Shown one piece after another: positions 19,074 to 30,060 of a stretch of 64,000 nt of DNA. Position numbers and translations under genes: made by a program. A model generated the notes under the pieces. It was not told where the DNA came from. It did no database searches and saw nothing but the letters and a program-made list of their open reading frames with translations. The stretch is taken from assembly GCA_963696105.1 (NCBI GenBank), contig CAVOIP010000001.1, positions 1 through 64,000 of the forward strand, given 5' to 3'. Within the stretch, counting starts at the first letter, position 1; each line of letters opens with the position of its first letter. The stretch comes from CAVRTM01 sp963696105 (GTDB lineage Bacteria > Actinomycetota > Actinomycetes > Actinomycetales > Dermatophilaceae).

Positions 19074-20434
19074 CAAGGGCCTACCGGGCCGATGGTGCTG
19101 ACCGTGCGCCCCTGGGCCTCGGAAGAGTCGATCAGTGATACGCCCGCCTGCAGGCGACTGTTCGCGGTGCTCGACGGTTCCACTCGGTTCAGGACACCGC
19201 CCATGGTGCCGCTGCCCATCGCTTGCAGCGCCTCGGCTGCCGCCACAACGTCCTCGGCAGGGGTGCCGAACTGGTCCGTCACCAGGAGGACGGCATCCGC
19301 CCGTACGGCCAGCGCGGCTGTCTCGACGCGCGTGAGCACGGGTGGAGCATCGACGACGGTGACGTCGAACTTGCTTCGGAGTTCGTGAGGAGCAGCTCAA
19401 CCCCGTGTCGTGCCAGCAGGACGTCGCGGGTCACCGCGGTCCTGGTGAGGCCCGGGACCGAATCAGGAGCTGTTCTGGGGAGGGTGACCGCGGCTTCATG
19501 CTCATGCTCGTCGGCTGCCTCCGTGCCCGACGGCTCGACCCGGTTGGCGTCGACAAGCAGAACGTCTTCGCCCGCAGCCGCGAGGGCTGAGGCGAGTCCG
19601 GCTGCCGTGTCGCTTGCTCCAACACCCGAGCTGGATCCCGTGACCACCACGACATAGGGGCGGGATTGGGGGACCAGCACCCGGAGGTTGTATGCGAGCC
19701 TCCGGTACGCGTGCCAGCGACTGCGCCCACCGCCGGCCGGGACCGTCGTCGGATCGAAGGAGGGGTCCGTGGGGATGATGCCGATCACTGGACAGGCGGT
19801 GATGTCACGGAGCTGCTCAGCTGACGACACGCCTCGCTGCCGACGGGCGAGAAGCGAGGCAAGGGCCGCGCCGAGAGCGGTTCCGACAGCGAGGCCGAAC
19901 CCTGTGGACAGCGCGATCTTGGGCACTGACCGCGTCCTCGACGTTGAGGGTCCATCGAAGGTGGTGAACTGTGTGGGCGACTCGCTCGTCGACCTGACCG
20001 TTTTTGGTGAGGCTGCTGACCAGGTCGGTGAGCCCGGCGGGGAGCGCCCGGACGATCGCCTCAGACTCCTGGGGAGTGGAAGCCTTGGCTGACACAGTCA
20101 TCAGGACCGTGTCCTTGTCGAACGTCGCGGACAGGCTTCGCGCCACGCTCAGGGGCGTCTCGCGCAGGCTGAGCTGGTTGATGATGCGTTGAGCCAGCTC
20201 GGTCGAGCTCACGAGGGGCACGTAAGAGCCCATCCGCTGCACCGCGAGATTGGTCGTCTGCGAGACCGGCACGTTGTCCGCCACCTTGTTGCTGGTGAAC
20301 ACCCTGATGGTGCTGACATAGGCGGCAGGCCGGCCCAGCTCGTAATAGGCGCCCCCGACCGCGCCCAGTAGCGCCAGCGCCACGACCGCGACCCAGAACC
20401 GTCGCATGATCGACCTGATGTCTGACGACTGCAT
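19073..20434 (-). CDS. Wzz-like chain-length protein fused to a BY-kinase-like domain with degenerate P-loop
   Basis: About 450 residues after joining frames. The N-terminal Wzz part has a first membrane segment (FWVAVVALALLGAVGGAYYE), an extracellular coiled region and a second segment (GFGLAVGTALGAALASLLA), followed by a cytoplasmic CpsD/CapB-like ATPase domain (AYRRLAYNLRVL, VVVVTGSSSGVGASDTAAGL, VLLVDANR, TVVDAPPVL). Such proteins set EPS chain length and usually autophosphorylate on tyrosine. Here the Walker A position reads GSSSGVGASDT with no lysine, and no tyrosine cluster ends the protein, so it is probably not an active kinase. It is coupled (TGATG) to the polymerase gene downstream. 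At least three one-base lesions are present, but the P-loop lies inside a clean stretch. Confidence 0.78.
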
Positions 20435-20556
20435 GTCCGTTTCCCGTTCAGCTCAGAGGGGTGTTGTCGTGACGAATCGTGACGCGAGCCCCGCGTTCGA
20501 AGCCTGAGGTGCGTGCTGTGGATCACGTGGCGAGTCCTCCCGCGCCGAGGCCGCCA

Positions 20557-21698
20557 TCAGATGCGTGTTGCGACCTCGTCATAGATGGACTCAAGAGCCC
20601 GCGTTCGCGTTGGTGATGTCGAGCTCCGTGACGACGCGCGATTGTCCTGCGCTGCCGAGTCGGTGTGCCAGGCGGTCGTCGGTCAGCAGACGCTGGAGGT
20701 TGCGCGCTCAGGGCGCCGCACATCACCGACCGGGGCGAGAAGCCCGGTCACCCCGTCGACGACTGCCGAAGGCACGCCGCCGCTGGAGTAGGCCGCGATA
20801 GGCACGTCCCGCCCGTGACGCCTCGAGGTACACCAGGCCATACGCCTCGGCCGCGCCGTCTCGAGTTGCCTTGGAGGGCGCTGCGAAGACTCGGGTCGAA
20901 TCCAAATGGGCGGCGACCTCGTGAGGCGGCAGGAACCCGTGGAACCGGATGTCGGCGTGCGGGATGGCCCGCGCCTGGTCCTCCGAGCTTCGCCGCGCCG
21001 GCCCGTCCCCGATGATCCGTCACTGGCGTCGTACGGCGTAACGACTCCGGCAGACGAGCGACTGCGCGAAGCAGGTCGTCCACCCCTTTGACGTGCACCA
21101 ATCGGCCCACGAAGGTGACTCCGTGTCGCGGCGCGCCGACGTCGGCCAAAGGGCGGGGCACGGGAATGCCCAGTGCGTGGACGCGGACCTTGCTGTTCGG
21201 TGCGCCGAGGGCAAGCAGTTGCTCGGCGAGGTACTCGGAGACGGGAAGGAGGGTGTGGGCATAGTGGAACACGTCCCTGAGCCGCGTGAGGTAGCGACCG
21301 CTGGCGTCACGGCTCGGCGCCACAAGGACGTCGTAGCCGTGGAAGGTCACCACCAGCGGGAGTCGCTGACGTTGCACCAGGGGCAGGATCCTCGCTGCGT
21401 CGGTGCCGAAATGGGCGTGCATGGAGCTGCGGCCGGGACGAGCGAGGAGCCTTGGTCGTAGACGCCCCGGTAGGCGGCCCGGTGCGCGACACGCTCGAGC
21501 AGCCGTCCCGCCTGCTTGTCGGCGAATAGGGGCCAGGTCCGGCACCACACCGAGTGTCGAGTTCCGACGCCCCAGGCCCAGAAGGAGAGGCTGCCAGCGG
21601 GTCAGGTGGCGGACGTGGTCCCGGATGAAGGTCTCTGACGGTGGGAGCCACCAGGAGCGCCAAACCGCGACGACCGGCGCGGCGGCGTTGTCAGCCAT
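20557..21698 (-). CDS. Glycosyltransferase family 4-type (frame interrupted)
   Basis: About 378 residues. MADNAAAPVVAVWRSWWLPP and SETFIRDHVRHL open the protein; HAHFGTDAARILPLVQRQRL, VTFHGYDV, VSEYLAEQLLALGAP and VTFVGRLVHVKGVDDLLRAV follow, then the donor site AEAYGLVYLEASRAG. This is the usual GT4 plan: an NDP-sugar transferase acting on lipid-linked EPS intermediates. ATG (complement of 21696-21698) has GAGAGGA upstream. It ends ESIYDEVATRI at the TGA complement of 20557-20559. A few one-base lesions fall in the C-terminal third. It is divergent from the family 2 gene at 21890. Confidence 0.82.
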
Positions 21699-21889
21699 GG
21701 CGTCCTCTCGTCTTTTGAGGCGGCCTTGGTCATTCTTCTGTACGACCACCCCTGCGTAACTAAGATCGTAGGTCGTGGAGCCCTTCCGGGGTGGAGCAAT
21801 GACAACTACAAGCCGGTGGCACCCCGACGGGACTCGACCCTGCGGTGTGACCGCCGTCCGAACCAGGCACGACAACGACGGTGGGGACC

Positions 21890-22839
21890 ATGCCCGGAGA
21901 GCACACGACGCTGACACCTCAAGTGGTCGTTGGCCTGGCCACCTTCCATCGACCCGAAGGGCTCGCCCGGATTCTGCCGTTGCTCGCGCGGCAGGTGCGT
22001 GAGCTCTCAGGTGCCGAGGCGCGGATCGTCGTGGTGGACAACGACCCACTGGGTGGAGCGAGAGAACAGGTCTCGGCGTGGGCGGACCGGCAGGTCACCT
22101 ACGTGCATGAACCGCGCCCTGGCATCGCGAGTGCGCGAAACCGTGCGCTCGACGAGGCACAGGATGCGGATGCACTCGTCTTCATCGATGACGACGAGAC
22201 GCCGCAGACAGGGTGGCTGCAGGCACTCGTGGACTGCTGGTTGACGTGGCGGTGCGCAGTGGTGACCGGGCCCGTCCACCCGGTGCTCGACGGGGAGGTG
22301 GACGAGTGGGTCGTCGCGTCAAGGGTGTTCGACCATGTCCAACGTCGGACCGGAGCGTTGAACCCCGGTGCCGGCACGAATAATGTTCTGTACGACCTCC
22401 AGGTCCTTCGCAAACACGGCATCAACTTCGACGAGGCCTTCGGCCTTTCCGGTGGAAGTGACACCATGCTGGCCCATCTCATTCGGAGCAAAGGCGAGGA
22501 GATCCGGTGGTGCGCCGAAGCGGTGGTCGACGACTACATCCCTGCTGAGCGCGCCACTCGTGATTGGGTGTTCAGACGTACCATGCGCACGAGCAACACC
22601 TGGGCGCGCGTTCGTGTCCAGGCTTGCGCCCGAACCCACGCACGCGGTCGTGCAACGTGTCGAACTGACGGGCCGTGGCGGTTACCGCATGCTTCGAGGT
22701 GGCGTTGGACGACTGCTGGCGGTGGTCGGTCGCGACCTCGACCGTGACGCACGGGCGACCATGGATATCGCAAGCGGGATCGGCCTCGATCATGGGTGCC
22801 AGCGGTGTCGTGCGGTACGAGTACCGCAGAAGGAGCTAG
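21890..22839 (+). CDS. Glycosyltransferase family 2 (frame interrupted near 3' end)
   Basis: About 316 residues, GT-A fold, paralogous to the protein at 16754. TPQVVVGLATFHRPEGLARI, IVVVDNDPLGGAREQV, RPGIASARNRALDEA and FIDDDETPQTGW mark the NDP-sugar site, and GTNNVLYDLQVL and LSGGSDTMLAHLIRS the acceptor half. Two one-base insertions (near 22622 and 22789) shift the frame; the joined protein ends GASGVVRYEYRRRS at TAG 22837-22839. ATG 21890 follows GGTGGGG; GTG 21881 is the alternative start. The 190-bp divergent promoter region upstream is less GC-rich. Confidence 0.82.
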
Positions 22840-23215
22840 CACTCACGATTAAGGGGGGCAGCCCCTCGCAACTGCTGAGTCGCTACAGAGGTCGCGGTTC
22901 GGCGGCGGGCGGCCACCCTGCACGACGCGGACGCTCCGGTCGATCATCGCCGACCCGAAGCGCTGGCCGGCGCCAGGTCGACGACACGGCGGTCGGGGCC
23001 GGAGGCCGGAGCCTCGGTGAGCGAGGCTCAGCATTGATGGCGACCATGGCTGCCCCAGCCCTCGGTGCATAGCGCGCCAGAGGCTGGGTGACGCAGAGCG
23101 GACGTCGAGGCCATCGCGTCGGTGCAGACTGGCGCCTGCGCGTGGCCGCTGCGAGGCGGTGTGCGTCACGGTCGGAACAGCGGCAATCACGATGCTGGAG
23201 GATCTCGGGCGGGCG
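22840..23215. other. Gene-free stretch between two EPS genes
   Basis: 376 bp between the stop of the family 2 glycosyltransferase and the convergent acyltransferase. Open frames here have no recognisable motif or ribosome-binding site. Apart from the hairpin listed at 23010-23030 and a short GGGGC/GCCCC element near 22856 I see nothing defined. Degraded coding DNA cannot be excluded. Confidence 0.4.
23010..23030. terminator. Hairpin, possible terminator
   Basis: A perfect 8-bp stem, GAGCCTCG and CGAGGCTC around GTGAG, lies between convergent EPS genes. There is no T-tract, so termination is only suggested by position. Confidence 0.4.
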
Positions 23216-25481
23216 TTACGCCGGGCAGCGCCCACCCCTCGCCCTAGGGCGCCCGGCCGGCAATCGCGGCAGCGCCGAGGCAATCTCGGCGCCCAGGGAC
23301 TCGGACATGGACCGGGAGTAGGTGCCGGTCAGGTGGTGGGAGTCGCTGTAGACGACCACGCCGCCGATCAGCGCGTGACATTTGGTCGCGTCGCAGAAGT
23401 ACTGGCTCAGCGGGAGGTACGTCACCAGTTCCGGGTGCCGTCGCGCGAGCGTGTCGAGCAGGTTGGGCCGCACCACCGCGGAGCGGTCCTTGGCGCACGG
23501 GTCGTAGACCACCGTGGTGCGCGCGACGCATTCCGGGCCCGCGTCCGGCCGCATGCCGGGCACATCCTCGGTGACCATGACCGGAATGCCTCGACGACGT
23601 AGTGCGGTCCAGGCCGCGACAACCCGCCGGTCCGCCGTCGCCACGTCCACGGCAGACGCGTGGGAGCCGGCCAGGTAGTCCTGCGCTTGGGCATGACTGG
23701 CGAAGATGACGCCGTCGAGGTCGGCATGGCAAGCAGCGTCTTCTGCAGCTCGCCCCGACCAGACCAGGCAGGGGTCGTTTGGCGTCTGCCGCCCCACTGG
23801 GGTCGAGATCAGGCCCATGCAGTCGGTTTTCGAGGCGAGGATGACCTTCCAGCCGTGCTCGCGGCCGTACAGGTCGAGCGCCGGCATCAGCCGCAGCGCG
23901 TGCGAGTTGCCGACCAGGACGACCGTCTTCGTCGGCGCGACCCGCTGACCGAACGTGCACAACTTCAGCGTCGGGTCGCGCTTGGTGTTGCTGGCAGGAC
24001 TCCGAGCCGGTGTCGTCGGCAGCGGCGAAGGCGGTGTTCAGGCCGTCCGGGCGCGCGAATGGGCGCGGGCAGCGGCCGCCGTCCAGGATCGCTGGGGCGC
24101 CGTAGCAGGGCAGGTGCTTCTCGACACTGGCAAGCGCCGTTGCGGCGTATGCGCGCGTCGCGGTCGGTTATCTGTCCGTTCGCGATCGTGGCGACGGCCA
24201 GGAAGACCACCATCCCCGCGGCGGCGAAGGCGTAGCTCGGCCAGCGCCGTACCCGCCACCGTCGCCCGGTCCGGATCGGGTCCTCGACGTACCGCTTGGT
24301 CAGGTAGGCCAGGACGAGCGACGCGGCCAGGATCACTAGCTTCGAGCGCCAGGTGGTGGGCCCGTGCAGCAGCCAGGGCGCGACGATGATCAGCGGCCAG
24401 TGCCAGAGGTAAAGGGAGTAGGAGTAGTTGCCGAGCCACTGCACCGGCGGAAGGCCGGCCAGTGGGGCCGGGGACCAGCGCGTCGACGACGTGCCGCCGG
24501 CGAGCACGAGCGTCGCGCCGAGCACGGGCACCAGGGCGATGGTGCCGGGGAACGGCTCGTCGCCGCCGATGAAGTAGACGGAGTAGGCGATCACGACGAT
24601 CCCGAGCCAGCTGGCGGCGGCACGCACCGCAGGACTCGCGGGCTGCCCAGGCTCAGCGACGGCGCCACCGAGAGGATGCCGCCGATGGCGAACTCCCAGG
24701 CGCGGGTCGGGGTCACGAAGAAGGCGAGCGGGGCGTTAGCGCTGGTGAGGACGACCGAGACAGCGAACGAGCCGACGGCGACGAAGCCGAGGGCCCAACG
24801 CACGGCCGTTCGCGGCGACCCACGGCCAGCGAGCCGCGCGACCGCCAGCGCTAGCAGCAGGAGCATCGGCCAGACCAGGTAGAACTGCTCCTCCACCGAC
24901 AGCGACCAGTAGTGCTGCACCAGCGAGGCGCTGTTGTGCGCGGCGAGGTAGTCGACCGCGTGAATGCCCAGTAGCCAGTTCTCGACGTAGGCGGCCGATG
25001 CCCCGATCTCCTGCATGTTGTTCTGCCAGGTAACCGCCGGCATGCACAGGACGAGCAGAGCCACGGACACTGCGAGCACGACGAATGCTGCCGGCAGGAG
25101 TCGGCGAATGCGGCGCGCCCAGAACTGCGTCAGCGATATCCGGCCGGTGCGGCTGATCTCGCCGACCAGGTGCTTCGTGATCAGGAATCCGGAGATGACG
25201 AAGAAGATGTCGACGCCGACGAAGCCGCCGGTGAGGCGCCGCGGAAACAGGTGGTAGAGCACCACCGACATCACGGCGATCGCTCGCAGCGCCTGGATCT
25301 CCGGTCGGAACTCACGCGGAGCCTGCGATGCGTCCGTCTGTGAGCCCGACTGGACCGCGGACACGAGCGCCATTCCTAGGCTCTTCCGTTGTGAACGCCG
25401 CACCGGCCGGAAATCAGCGTCCGGACGCTCGGACCACGACTCGACTGCACCTCGGACTCCCCCTGCGTTCTCGGATGCCAC
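23216..25481 (-). CDS. Acyltransferase 3 family protein with C-terminal SGNH domain (frame interrupted)
   Basis: Joined frames give about 750 residues of the OafA/YrhL type, which acylate (often acetylate) cell-surface polysaccharides. The membrane acyltransferase part opens with FRPEIQALRAIAVMSVVLYH and has FFVISGFLITKHL, FWARRIRRLLPA and HYWSLSVEEQFYLVWP. The second half ends in an SGNH hydrolase-like domain with GNSHALR (Ser) and YSDSHHLT (Asp/His). Three or more one-base lesions lie between 24.6 and 23.9 kb. The N-terminal 35 residues look like spacer, so the start may be an internal ATG near 25374. It sits between glycosyltransferase and flippase genes, as expected for an EPS decorating enzyme. 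Confidence 0.82.
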
Positions 25482-25913
25482 CGCTTCTGCGAGGCCGGCT
25501 TCGGACGACGACTCGCCGCGATGATCGGCGAGCCGAACAATGACGCGCGTTCACTCGTCGTCAGGGCTCGAACGGGGTGCGACACCGCCATAGGGGCGTG
25601 CTTTCTCGCCGAGACCGCAATTTGGATGATGCCATATGCCATGCGCTCCGGACGCGGATTCACCTGCATCCAGGTGGCATCGGGGGCGAGCGTCACAGGT
25701 CCGGGCGGACAGGGCCCCGGCACGGTGGAGGCTCATAGAACTTCCATGCAGCGCGATGCCTCGCCGGCCAGCCCCGCAACGCGATCGCCCGCGAGGGTCC
25801 GTGGTGATGACACCGCCCGAGAACACGGCGTGGAGGCGAACAACTTGAATCCACCCGCGCCCCGGCGCCGGACTTGAGTGACCACCAGGCCAGGCACTGA
25901 GGCGCAACATCCC
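25482..25913. other. Gene-free stretch upstream of the acyltransferase
   Basis: 432 bp between the acyltransferase start and the flippase stop, both on the minus strand. It is slightly less GC-rich than flanking genes. Several short open frames exist on both strands, but none has a ribosome-binding site, codon pattern or motif that I trust. It should contain the acyltransferase promoter; I cannot place its boxes. Confidence 0.4.
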
Positions 25914-27407
25914 TCACGATGCCGCGGTGGTAGCCATTCGATCATCCGTGCTACCGGCCGAGCGTTTGACCATCTTCTTCAGTTGCGCCAAGAGAGTGTT
26001 GAGGTCACGACGTACTGCGGGCACCACCAGGTACATCGAAACAAGCCAAGCGCTGGCAAAGAGAAGGCCAAGGGCAATTTGGCCCGCTGGGTTCGTCAGG
26101 AGATGACATGCCGCTCGCTCGAGAAGTGCCGCCGGCAAGATGAGGACGAGGAGGGCGCGCGCGGACTGGCTGAAGAGGGGGCGGCTGTCGATTCCCGCTA
26201 AGCGACTGACGAGTTTCTGAGCGACGATCCAGTGTAGGCATGCAGCGATGAGATGCCCCGTGGCTACACCCACGGGGCCCCATGGCAAACCGGCCAGAAT
26301 CATCAGCAGCATGATGGGGCGGGAGATCAGGTAGAACTTGAGCAGCTGGCGCGTCAAGCCCTTCGCCAAGTACACCTGATACGGCACCTGGTCGAACGCT
26401 TTGAAAATGCTCCCCGCGGCAAGGACGACGAACAGCGGGGTGACGGCAGTCCATTGGGCGCCAAAGAGGATCAAGACGAGCGGAGCGGCCAGGCCTGCGG
26501 CAAGCCCGAACCCCATGCCGAGCGTGTAACAGCTGATCAGCTGGAAGCGCTGCGTGTAGCGCTGAAGGGTCGGAGTGTCGTCCTGTACCCGTGAAAGAAC
26601 CGGAAGGGTGACCCGGCTCAGGGGGGCGTTCAACTGCGTCAGAGGAACGGCCAGCAGCTGGTAGGCGCGGTTGTAGAGGCCGAGGGGAGCCGCGCCCCAG
26701 ACCGCACCGATGGCGACGTTGTCGACGTTGTTCATGGCATAGCCAAGCGCCTGCGTGCCCAAGACGGAGCCACCGAACGTGAAGAACCTCCGCATGGGGA
26801 CTCCACGCCGAGGAGGTCCCGGCAGCCAGCGACACATGAGCACGTTGACGACCATGCTGGTTCCGGCGAATGTCAACTGCTGCATGACAATCGCCCAATA
26901 CCCGGCGCCGACCAGCGCGGCAGTGATCGCCACGGCGACACTCAGGGCTTGGGCGCCGACGTCTGTTGTGGCGAGTGCGGAGAACCGCATGTGGCGAGCG
27001 AGGTCGACACGGTATTGGGTGTTGGCGCCGGACAGGATGAACTGAACGGACAGCGCCAGGACTACGGGCTGTACACGCGGGTCGTCGTACGCGCGAGCGA
27101 TTACCGGGGCAAGGCACGCGATGGCGATCGCGCAGACGGTTCCGATGGCGACATTGACCCACCAGAGGTTGGTTCTCTCATCGGTGGAGAGGGACTTTGC
27201 CTGCAATGCCGCCGAGGAGAGTCCGAAGTCACGAACGATGTCGGCCACGCCGATGATCGAGGTTGCCATGGCAACGAGCCCGACCTGAGACGGCGTCAGC
27301 AACCGTGACAGGACAGTGAGCCCGACCACCAAGAGACCCATACGGGCCACCTGGGCAACTACGGTGACGCTGGCCCCTCGGGCCGCTGAGCGAGCGAGGT
27401 CCGGCAT
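25914..27407 (-). CDS. Polysaccharide flippase, Wzx type
   Basis: A 497-residue integral membrane protein of the MATE/MOP superfamily with about 12-14 hydrophobic helices, opening SAARGASVTVVAQVARMGLL and then VLSRLLTPSQVGLVAMATSI. The N-terminal GASVTVVAQ and FGLSSAALQA pattern is typical of polysaccharide exporters that flip undecaprenyl-linked repeat units to the outer face. The frame is fully intact, unlike most EPS genes here. It is transcribed on the minus strand, separated from the beta-helix gene upstream by a strong terminator, so it probably has its own promoter in 27408-27513. Confidence 0.9.
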   Translation of the reverse strand: MPDLARSAARGASVTVVAQVARMGLLVVGLTVLSRLLTPSQVGLVAMATSIIGVADIVRDFGLSSAALQAKSLSTDERTNLWWVNVAIGTVCAIAIACLAPVIARAYDDPRVQPVVLALSVQFILSGANTQYRVDLARHMRFSALATTDVGAQALSVAVAITAALVGAGYWAIVMQQLTFAGTSMVVNVLMCRWLPGPPRRGVPMRRFFTFGGSVLGTQALGYAMNNVDNVAIGAVWGAAPLGLYNRAYQLLAVPLTQLNAPLSRVTLPVLSRVQDDTPTLQRYTQRFQLISCYTLGMGFGLAAGLAAPLVLILFGAQWTAVTPLFVVLAAGSIFKAFDQVPYQVYLAKGLTRQLLKFYLISRPIMLLMILAGLPWGPVGVATGHLIAACLHWIVAQKLVSRLAGIDSRPLFSQSARALLVLILPAALLERAACHLLTNPAGQIALGLLFASAWLVSMYLVVPAVRRDLNTLLAQLKKMVKRSAGSTDDRMATTAAS

Positions 27408-27513
27408 CTGAGCCTTTCGGAATGGTCAGCCGGCGTCAAGGAAGCACGGCGTCGAGATCAGACGCGAACCTATCCTGATCAGCAGATCCACACCGGCGCT
27501 TGCGGGAAAAACG

Positions 27514-27545
27514 TGATGGGGCGAGGCCGCAGCCTCGCCCCATCA
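27514..27545 (-). terminator. Intrinsic terminator of the beta-helix protein gene
   Basis: A perfect 14-bp stem (arms 27514-27527 and 27532-27545, loop CGCA) begins 23 bp past the stop of the gene at 27569. On the minus strand it is followed by a TTTTT run (complement of 27507-27511). It is the only hairpin with a proper T-tract that I see in the window. Confidence 0.88.
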
Positions 27546-27568
27546 GCACACCTGTGCCGTTCCCGCGT

Positions 27569-30060
27569 TCAGCGCCAGACGCCCAGCTGCCTGACGCCAG
27601 CTGACTGGCCTACCAAGGCGGCGAGGTCTGCCGGCAGTGGTTGCGCCGTCACTGAGGTCTTGGCGGCAACGGTTGAGGTCAGCGAGAAATCTGCGTTGAC
27701 TGCCCTGCTTCCGTCGACGCTCAGTGCGTTTCGTTCCTGACCTGTCGCCTGGCTGAATGCCGCCGCGGTCTTGTATACCCCGGGGTCGGTCCCGGCACGG
27801 GCCCAGATCACCACCCAGGCGGGGACTGAAGCCGCGGAACGGTTGTAGACGTTCCCGTTCACCGAGATGCCCATGTTGGACGCGGAGCGCATGTGGGTGT
27901 AGTCCTCTACGGCGAACATGGCATTCGCCGCCGCACTCTGGAGGGCCAGCACGTTGTTTCCCACGGATGCCGTGCCGGTGAGCCACGTCATCGTCGGGTC
28001 GGGGAAAGGCTGGCGAGGGTCGTGACCCGGGACGTTGCGGTTGGAGGCCAGTCGACTGTCCTGTGTCATGTTGATGCTGCGCTTGTTGCCCACGATGGTG
28101 TTGTTCCAGATCTTGGCGCCGCTGGTGTTCGCGATCCGGACGCCGTCGTCGCCGTTGTCGGTGATGAGGTTGTTCGCCACCATGACGCGTGCCGACAGTT
28201 CTGACCGGATGCCGAACTTGGTGTTGCGCTGAAGGTCGTTTCCGACGATCCGGGCGTCGTAGGTGGACTCGTCGATCCAGAGTCCCGCTCCCTCATTGGC
28301 GGTGTACGCCCCATTGAGGAAGGAGACGGTGCGGCTGCGAGTCACTTTGACGCCACCGGCGACCGGTGTGGTGTTGAAGTGCTCGGTGTTGCTGTTGTCC
28401 ACACGGGCGCGGTCGACAACAAGTCGGTCCGCGTAGTTGCCGTGAATGCCGAGCAGCCCAGAGCGGGTCACGGTCACGTTCCGCAGAGTGTCGTCGGTGG
28501 CTTGCACGCTGACGCCGATCGTGGCGGAGCTGTCCACGGTCACGTTCTCCAGCGTCACCCCGGGACGATGAAGGCTCACCGCGCCGAGATCGGGTACCGA
28601 GGGGGCATAGTTCCGAATGCCGAGACCGCGTACGACAGATCCTTGCCCGCGAATGGCGAGCGCCTTCTGCAAGTCACTGGCCCGGACGCTGGAGCCAATC
28701 GGGTTGCTGCCGACGTACAGACGCTTGTTGGGGTAGTCGGCGAAGAAGGTGCCTGGCGTGACCTTGCTCAAGGATGAGACCTGCCGCTGTGGCGTGCCGC
28801 CGATCCAGACCTGGTCAGGGTGTGCGGCCATGGGGTACGCCGGGTTGACCCACTGCCAGTTCGCGGTCGTGCCGTCCGGGGCCCCGCGAGTGAAGGTCGG
28901 GCTGGAGTCGAACTGCGTCGTCCACCCGTCCGATCGCCAGACGGAGCCCGACTGGGCCCAGTTGGTCACGACGCGACTGCCGTCCAACCACACCGCCTCG
29001 CGGGGGTAGGGCTGGATGGTCAGCTGCTTCGCGTCCGGGAATGGTCAGCGCCTCGTGGTAGACGCCCGCGCGAAGGACGATGGTCTTACCGCTGCTGGCC
29101 ACGGCAATCGCCCTCGTCACCGTGCGGAGGGGTGCGGCAGAGGTGCCGGACGCCGAGTCTGAACCGGAGGGTGCGACAAAGAGCGCGCCTGCAGGGACGG
29201 CGTAGCTGGTGCTCCCAATGGGGGCCGAGCCGGCTGGCGCACCGGTGACCGCGGGGGCGGCCGGCGGTGCGAGGGGGGCTCTGGTGCCGGTCGCGGTGAC
29301 GTCGTCGAACCGCAGTGTTGCTACCGGTCGAGGCCGTTGACGTGTAGCCGACGAGGCTGAGTGCGCCCGCACCGGTGATCCGTCCCGGATCCGAGTCGTT
29401 CGCGGTGACCTGCCAGTCCGGCGCCGCGCGAACCACGCTGCCAGACCCGCGCCCTGAGCGTCACAGGGGTCGTCCCAGAGACCTGCGCTGCCAGGACCAG
29501 CCAGCCCCCCGGCTGCGCGTGAGCCGGAATGGTCACCTCGGGGGCCACGACGGTGCCCGCGCCGTTGCTGTCGGTCCGCCGGATCGAGACTCGAACGGTG
29601 CCGTCGGGGCTGACCCGCATCTGGGCGGCGTAGCCGCCTCCGCCGGACCCCCGCAGTCGGACGCTTGCGTAGACACCATGGCCTTGGGTCGGCAGCGCTC
29701 GGAAGCGCGACGGACGACCTGCGCATCGACATCGGACGCTCGGCGCCGCGTTCAGCGTCGCCGTACCCGACAGACCGGCCGCCGGGGATGCGCATCCACC
29801 CCGAGGAGCCGTCGACGCCGAATGTCGCCTTGCCGGCGGTGACGTAGGCGCCGCCTGTTGTGGCCGGTGCCCCAGCCCTGTGCCACCGAGCGGGTCATGG
29901 TGTCGGCCGCCACCGTCCCAGATGTCGCGGAGACCGTCGCAGATCGACGCGGCGTCGGCGGTGACGGCTCCTGAGCCCATCAGGCGAGGGTGCCGATGAG
30001 GGCGGTGACGGCTCGGCGGCGGCCGTGCACGGTGGCACGCAGAGGCGACGTCGAAATGTG
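27569..30060 (-). CDS. Secreted right-handed beta-helix protein with N-terminal beta module (5' part frame-interrupted)
   Basis: About 820 residues. The C-terminal 474 residues (27569-28993) are intact and form a parallel beta-helix: repeated short strands such as GVTLENVTVDSSATIGVSV, GVKVTRSRTVSFLNGAYTAN, DARIVGNDLQRNTKFGI and VMVANNLITDNGDDGVRIA, the NosD/pectate-lyase-like fold of carbohydrate-active or carbohydrate-binding proteins. Just before it is a DUF1565-like entry segment (APSGSDSASGTSAAPLRTV). The N-terminal part has a signal peptide (RRAVTALIGTLA) and a module shared with the PKD protein's C-terminus. Lesions lie at 29.0-30.0 kb. The start is not resolved; 30060 is approximate. 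It may be an EPS lyase, epimerase or structural protein. Confidence 0.75.
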
